Position numbers and translations under genes: made by a program. This document shows positions 5,017 to 8,404 of a DNA stretch of 8,404 bases, one piece after another (the first letter of the stretch is position 1; each line of letters opens with the position of its first letter). The stretch lies in contig JAOAHK010000082.1 in NCBI GenBank assembly GCA_026415275.1, positions 1 through 8,404 of the forward strand, read 5' to 3'. Source of the DNA: Anaerolineales bacterium. GTDB taxonomy: Bacteria > Chloroflexota > Anaerolineae > Anaerolineales > UBA4823. The notes under the pieces are model-generated. The model saw nothing but the letters and a program-made list of their open reading frames with translations. It was not told where the DNA came from and did not search any database.

Positions 5017-7785
5017 CTACTTGTCCTCTGCGATTTGGACGCCCTGATGCTTCAAAGCTGCATGGGCAGCGGCTAGGCGCGCCACTGGCACACGGAACGG
5101 TGAGCAGGAGACGTAGTTGTTGCCTACGATGTGGCAAAATTCGATGGAGCTTGGATCGCCGCCATGCTCGCCGCAGATACCAACTTCAAGGTCTGGGCGA
5201 GTAGCACGACCCTCTTCGATGCACATCTTCATCAGTCGCCCAACACCTTCCCGGTCAAGGGTTTGGAACGGATTCTTGGGCAAAATACCCTCTTCCACAT
5301 ACTTTACTAGGAAGTTGCGCTCGGCATCATCGCGGCTGTAACCAAAAGTCATTTGTGTCAGGTCATTCGTACCAAAAGAGAAGAACTGGGCAAGTTTCGC
5401 AATTTCGCCAGCAGTGATTGCAGCACGCGGGATTTCGATCATCGTGCCGAACTTGTACTCAAAGGTAATGCCCTTCTCTTCCATTACCTGCTTGGCAATG
5501 CGTTCTAGTCTCGGTTGAATCCACTCCAGCTCTTTCACTGTGCCGGTGAGAGGAATCATCACTTCAGGCTTAACCACGATACCTTTCAGGGCCATGTTGG
5601 CGGCAGCTTCAAAAATGGCACGCACCTGCATCTCAACGATTTCGGGCATGTAAATGCTCAGGCGGACGCCGCGCAAGCCCATCATTGGGTTGCTTTCATG
5701 CATTGCCCTTACGCTGGCGAGCAGCTTTTCCTTCTCGGCGAGACCTTCCGTCTCACCTTTGACCCGCATAGTGATCACTTCTTCAAGCAAGCTCTCTTCC
5801 GAAGGCAAGAATTCGTGCAGAGGCGGGTCGATTAAGCGGATGATCACCGGATATCCGTCCATCGCCTCGAACAAACCTTCAAAATCGGAGCGCTGGGCAG
5901 GGAGCAGTTCATCCAACGCAGCTTTGCGCTCTTCAGAGGTTTCCGCAAGGATCATGCGCTGGACGATGGGCAGACGCTCGGGTTCAAAGAACATGTGCTC
6001 GGTTCGACAGAGACCAATACCCACCGCGCCGTATTGACGGGCACGGCGCGCGTCCTTCGGATAATCGGCGTTGGTCCAAACCTGTAAACCCGTGGTCGGC
6101 CAACCCGCTGGTCCTTTGCGGATGCCCGGTGTGGCACAAATTTCATCTGCCCACTTCAGTAAAGTGAGCAAGTCCGTTTGCTCTTCGAGGCTGGGTGTGC
6201 TGGTGGGGATTTGGCCGACAAACACTTCACCCGTTGTTCCATCGACCGAAACCCAATCCCCCTCTTCTACCCGAACACCGCCGGCTTCCATAAAGCGCTT
6301 TTCGAGGTTGATTCGGATGGAAGCCGCGCCGACAACGCAAGGAACACCAAATTGGCGAGCGACTACGGCAGCGTGGGAGGTTGCCCCGCCTTCGCTGGTC
6401 AAAATCCCTTTGGCGGCTAACATCCCATGCACGTCATCGGGTTTTGTGAAGGGGCGCACCATGATCACATCTTGCCCTTCTTCTTTGGCTTTTTGCTCAG
6501 CGGTGTCGGCATCAAAATAGACTCGTCCCACCGCAGCTCCGGGTGAAGCGTTAACCCCAGTAGCATATAACTTGCCTTCTTTCTTAGCTGCCTCTTTGGC
6601 TTTCGGATCAAATTGGGGATGGAGCAGAGTATCGACATTTTCAGGAGTCACGCGTAAAACCGCTTCTTCTTTGGAGATCAATCCCTCGTTCGCCATATCC
6701 ACGGCAATCTTGACCGCAGCTTTGGCGGTTCGCTTGCCGTTGCGAGTCTGCAACATCCACAATTTCCCATTTTCGATGGTGAATTCGACATCTTGCATCT
6801 CTTTATAGTGCTTTTCCAGCTTATCACAGATGTCTAGGAACTGCTGATATGCTTCGGGCATCTCTTCAGCAAGTTTCTCGATCTTTTCGGTATTGCGAAT
6901 ACCAGCGACAACGTCCTCACCTTGAGCGTTTAGCAGATATTCACCATAGAGTTTCTTCTCACCTGTAGCTGGATCGCGGGTAAAAGCAACCCCCGTTCCA
7001 GAAGTCCACCCCATATTGCCGAAGACCATCGTAACGATGTTCACGGCGGTGCCCAAATCGTGGGGTATGCCAGCAGCGTTGCGGTAGTCCACCGCGCGCT
7101 TGCCATTCCAAGATTTGAAGACTGCTTCGGTAGCTAGACGCAACTGTTCGAGAGGGTCTTGGGGAAAGTCAAAACCTTTGTGTTGGCGGACGATCTCCTT
7201 AAATTTCTGGGTCAGCGCTTTCCAGTCCTCAGCGGTAAGATCGGTATCCAGTTTGTAACCCTTCTGATGTTTATATTCTTCGAGGACATCTTCAAAGGCT
7301 TCATCAGGAATGCCGAGGACTACAGAGCCAAAGCCTTGGATCAGTCGGCGGTAGGCGTCGTAAACAAAGCGTTCATCACCGGTCAATTTGACCATCCCTT
7401 CGGCAGTGGTGTCGTTCAAACCAATGTTCAGGACGGTATCCATCATGCCGGGCATGGAGAACTTTGCCCCCGAACGGCAGGAAACAAATAAGGGACGGCT
7501 GGGATCGCCAAACTTTTTGCCGGTCTGCTCTTCTACTTTCTGGAGCGCTTCTAGCTCTTGCCCCCACATCCCTTCAGGGAACTGTCCACCTGAGGCGTAG
7601 TAGGCATTGCAAGCTTCAGTTGTGACGGTAAAACCCGGTGGAACAGGGACACCGGCACGCGTCATATCCGCCAGACCAGCTCCTTTGCCGCCAAGTAAGG
7701 CACGCACTTTTTCCCAATCCCCCCCACAGACGCGTTCCACTTCTTCGACTTCATTAAACAAGTAAACCCATTTCTTTGTTGACAT
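5017..7785 (-). CDS. ppdK: Pyruvate, phosphate dikinase
   Basis: Cytoplasmic enzyme that reversibly interconverts pyruvate, ATP and phosphate with phosphoenolpyruvate, AMP and pyrophosphate, working in gluconeogenesis or in pyrophosphate-linked glycolysis of anaerobes. The 922 residues show all three domains. The N-terminal ATP-grasp domain has GGKGAGLADM (Lys34), CRSGAKFSMPGMMDT, LNAQGEDVV and MLQTRNGKRT (Arg348). The swivelling domain has GGATSHAAVVAR with the phosphorylated His471. The C-terminal PEP/pyruvate barrel has GIGLCRTEHMFF, MMGLRGVRLS, GTNDLTQ (Thr806-Asn807-Asp808) and GICGEHGGDP with the acid/base Cys871. Thr469, two residues before the histidine, is the site that bifunctional regulatory proteins phosphorylate in other organisms. 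It is a little longer than the Clostridium symbiosum enzyme (874), partly from an insertion near CATPGIRKGPAGWP. The start at 7785 is chosen because GGAGGT lies five bases upstream; an in-frame ATG at 7875 would add 30 hydrophobic residues outside the family. The gene has its own terminator and appears monocistronic. Confidence 0.98.
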   Translation of the reverse strand: MSTKKWVYLFNEVEEVERVCGGDWEKVRALLGGKGAGLADMTRAGVPVPPGFTVTTEACNAYYASGGQFPEGMWGQELEALQKVEEQTGKKFGDPSRPLFVSCRSGAKFSMPGMMDTVLNIGLNDTTAEGMVKLTGDERFVYDAYRRLIQGFGSVVLGIPDEAFEDVLEEYKHQKGYKLDTDLTAEDWKALTQKFKEIVRQHKGFDFPQDPLEQLRLATEAVFKSWNGKRAVDYRNAAGIPHDLGTAVNIVTMVFGNMGWTSGTGVAFTRDPATGEKKLYGEYLLNAQGEDVVAGIRNTEKIEKLAEEMPEAYQQFLDICDKLEKHYKEMQDVEFTIENGKLWMLQTRNGKRTAKAAVKIAVDMANEGLISKEEAVLRVTPENVDTLLHPQFDPKAKEAAKKEGKLYATGVNASPGAAVGRVYFDADTAEQKAKEEGQDVIMVRPFTKPDDVHGMLAAKGILTSEGGATSHAAVVARQFGVPCVVGAASIRINLEKRFMEAGGVRVEEGDWVSVDGTTGEVFVGQIPTSTPSLEEQTDLLTLLKWADEICATPGIRKGPAGWPTTGLQVWTNADYPKDARRARQYGAVGIGLCRTEHMFFEPERLPIVQRMILAETSEERKAALDELLPAQRSDFEGLFEAMDGYPVIIRLIDPPLHEFLPSEESLLEEVITMRVKGETEGLAEKEKLLASVRAMHESNPMMGLRGVRLSIYMPEIVEMQVRAIFEAAANMALKGIVVKPEVMIPLTGTVKELEWIQPRLERIAKQVMEEKGITFEYKFGTMIEIPRAAITAGEIAKLAQFFSFGTNDLTQMTFGYSRDDAERNFLVKYVEEGILPKNPFQTLDREGVGRLMKMCIEEGRATRPDLEVGICGEHGGDPSSIEFCHIVGNNYVSCSPFRVPVARLAAAHAALKHQGVQIAEDK

Positions 7786-7790
7786 GCTTG

Positions 7791-7817
7791 ACCTCCGAGG
7801 AAAAAATAAAAAAATAA
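7791..7817 (-). promoter_or_regulatory. Dikinase ribosome-binding site with T-rich leader
   Basis: GGAGGT (7796-7791) lies five bases before the dikinase ATG and fixes that start over the upstream one at 7875. Immediately upstream, about 7817-7798 on the minus strand is nearly all T (TTATTTTTTTATTTTTTCC), a leader likely to be unstructured and well exposed for ribosome or S1-protein binding. Confidence 0.75.
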
Positions 7818-7870
7818 GTGCAAACCAATCCGCTAGTTTACCATAGAAATGTGAAAATTGAGTCACGCAG

Positions 7871-7893
7871 TTCACTAAATTTTACAAAGTGAA
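7871..7893. repeat. Inverted repeat overlapping a possible dikinase -10 box
   Basis: TTCACT (7871-7876) and AGTGAA (7888-7893) are separated by 11 AT-rich bases that contain the weak minus-strand box TAAAAT (7884-7879). The layout would suit an operator for a dimeric repressor. The function is inferred. Confidence 0.4.
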
Positions 7894-7936
7894 ACTCAGC
7901 AAGAGGCAATTCCTGAAAACGATTGGCTTGGGTCAA

Positions 7937-7956
7937 CCGAGTGAAGATCCACTCCG
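7937..7956. repeat. Inverted repeat in the divergent spacer
   Basis: CCGAGTG (7937-7943) and CACTCCG (7950-7956) match as an inverted repeat at six of seven positions around AAGATC. It lies between the two divergent genes, about 150 bases from the dikinase start and 60 bases upstream of the regulator promoter. A candidate regulator site. Confidence 0.4.
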
Positions 7957-8015
7957 TAAATTAAATTTATCCATACACTCTTTAGAATAAACTTACCAAT
8001 TCATTTATTTCACTA

Positions 8016-8044
8016 TTGACAAAATAATTTAAATAAGATAAAAT
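8016..8044 (+). promoter_or_regulatory. Promoter of the GbsR-type regulator gene
   Basis: A perfect TTGACA (8016-8021) and TAAAAT (8039-8044) are separated by 17 bases. This is the best sigma-70 type promoter in the window. Transcription would start near 8051, about 50 bases before the chosen ATG. Confidence 0.75.
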
Positions 8045-8048
8045 TCTT

Positions 8049-8065
8049 ATATGGTATAGGCATAT
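8049..8065. repeat. Small palindrome at the regulator transcription start
   Basis: ATATG (8049-8053) and CATAT (8061-8065) flank seven bases at the expected transcription start. This is a natural place for an autoregulatory operator, but the arms are short and the DNA is AT-rich, so chance is possible. Confidence 0.35.
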
Positions 8066-8101
8066 CAAATAATTATGTTATTCCCAAAAAGGTTGGAAGA
8101 T

Positions 8102-8404
8102 ATGACTACAGAAGAAAATGACCAAAGTGAACCTCCCTTAATAGGTGAACAATCGGCTTTATTACAGTACATTAAAAACATAGGGCTATATTTAGAGGAG
8201 TACAACATCCCGACCATCGGTGGAGAGATTATAGGGCTATTATCTATTGCCCACCAAGCATTATCGCAAGACGAAATGATGGAGGTGCTCGATGTGAGTC
8301 GCAGTAGCATCTCGACCAATTTGCGCTCACTCCTAATGGCTGGCTTAGTAGAGCGGGTTTCTGTGGTGGGAGAACGGACTGATGCCTTTGTACTCTCTGA
8401 GGAC
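8102..8404 (+). CDS. GbsR/MarR-family transcriptional regulator, 3' end off the right edge
   Basis: The first 101 codons of a winged-helix DNA-binding regulator. Residues 36-47 (IPTIGGEIIGLL) fit the start of the GbsR-type domain. Residues 54-78 (LSQDEMMEVLDVSRSSIS then TNLRSLL) form the helix-turn-helix, and AGLVERVSVVGERTDAFVL is the wing. GbsR members are usually 150-190 residues, so about half is missing, including the dimerisation helices and any ligand site. Members often repress osmoprotectant uptake, transport or efflux genes placed next to them; the likely targets lie beyond the right edge or at this gene's own promoter. The start is not certain: an in-frame ATG at 8075 would add nine residues. 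I prefer 8102 because AAGG at 8089-8092 lies nine bases upstream, whereas 8075 has no ribosome-binding site; a second purine block (GGAAGA) sits too close to help. Confidence 0.88.
   Translation, partial: MTTEENDQSEPPLIGEQSALLQYIKNIGLYLEEYNIPTIGGEIIGLLSIAHQALSQDEMMEVLDVSRSSISTNLRSLLMAGLVERVSVVGERTDAFVLSED

Larger units (their letters stand above)
7786..8101. other. Divergent intergenic region, dikinase to GbsR-type regulator
   Basis: This 316-base, AT-rich spacer separates two divergent genes. It holds the dikinase ribosome-binding site with a T-rich leader, two inverted repeats, and a strong promoter with a small palindrome for the regulator gene. No open frame, tRNA or hairpin-plus-U-run was seen. 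No convincing dikinase promoter stands out; TAAAAT on the minus strand (7884-7879) is one weak candidate -10 box. Confidence 0.7.

Noticed and set aside
4724..5137. Open frame of 137 codons on the minus strand between dikinase and ATPase
   Set aside because: Its first third is an out-of-frame shadow of the dikinase C-terminus, it runs through the intrinsic terminator, has no ribosome-binding site and resembles no family.
5117..7600. Several plus-strand open frames of 70-150 codons opposite the dikinase
   Set aside because: They are antisense shadows of a highly conserved gene, with no ribosome-binding sites and no family resemblance.
7786..7875. In-frame upstream start giving a 952-residue dikinase
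   Set aside because: The 30 extra residues are outside the family alignment and a strong GGAGGT precedes the inner ATG at 7785.
1..8404. Mobile elements, CRISPR arrays or defence systems
   Set aside because: I saw no transposase or integrase motifs, target-site duplications, regularly spaced repeats or known defence domains; the genes are ordinary metabolic, transport and regulatory ones.

Overview
The window looks like chromosome from an anaerobic bacterium, most likely of the Chloroflexota (Anaerolineae-like). Three things point there: a tungsten-type aldehyde:ferredoxin oxidoreductase beside a pyruvate phosphate dikinase, a lipoprotein with the long Thr/Pro linker common in that phylum, and moderate GC content. 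The taxonomic call is an inference from protein style, not from a marker gene.

Layout from left to right. (1) 1-1576, minus: the N-terminal 525 codons of an aldehyde:ferredoxin oxidoreductase, cut by the left edge. (2) 1577-1885: a divergent intergenic region with a candidate oxidoreductase promoter bracketed by an 11-bp direct repeat, and a perfect TATAAT box for the lipoprotein. (3) 1886-2536, plus: a lipoprotein with a Thr/Pro linker and a GerMN-like C-terminal domain. (4) 2565-2603: a perfect 16-bp hairpin between convergent genes. (5) 2609-4720, minus: a heavy-metal P1B-type ATPase with one HMA domain and an atypical CSC motif instead of CPC. (6) 4721-5016: spacer holding the ATPase promoter candidate, a possibly structured stretch, and a clear intrinsic terminator for the next gene. 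(7) 5017-7785, minus: complete pyruvate phosphate dikinase, 922 residues. (8) 7786-8101: divergent spacer with several inverted repeats and a strong plus-strand promoter. (9) 8102-8404, plus: the start of a GbsR/MarR-type regulator, cut by the right edge.

The genes do not form an operon; each seems to have its own transcription unit. The two enzymes fit anaerobic carbon metabolism: ferredoxin-linked aldehyde oxidation and pyruvate/phosphoenolpyruvate interconversion. The ATPase serves metal homeostasis. The lipoprotein acts at the cell surface in an unknown role. The regulator may control itself, the divergent dikinase, or genes beyond the right edge.

I found no mobile element, CRISPR array, tRNA or rRNA, and no convincing new multi-gene system. 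The points most worth checking are the CSC-type metal ATPase, the repeat-framed oxidoreductase promoter, the hairpin with a competing partner strand, and the possible folded region ahead of the ATPase.
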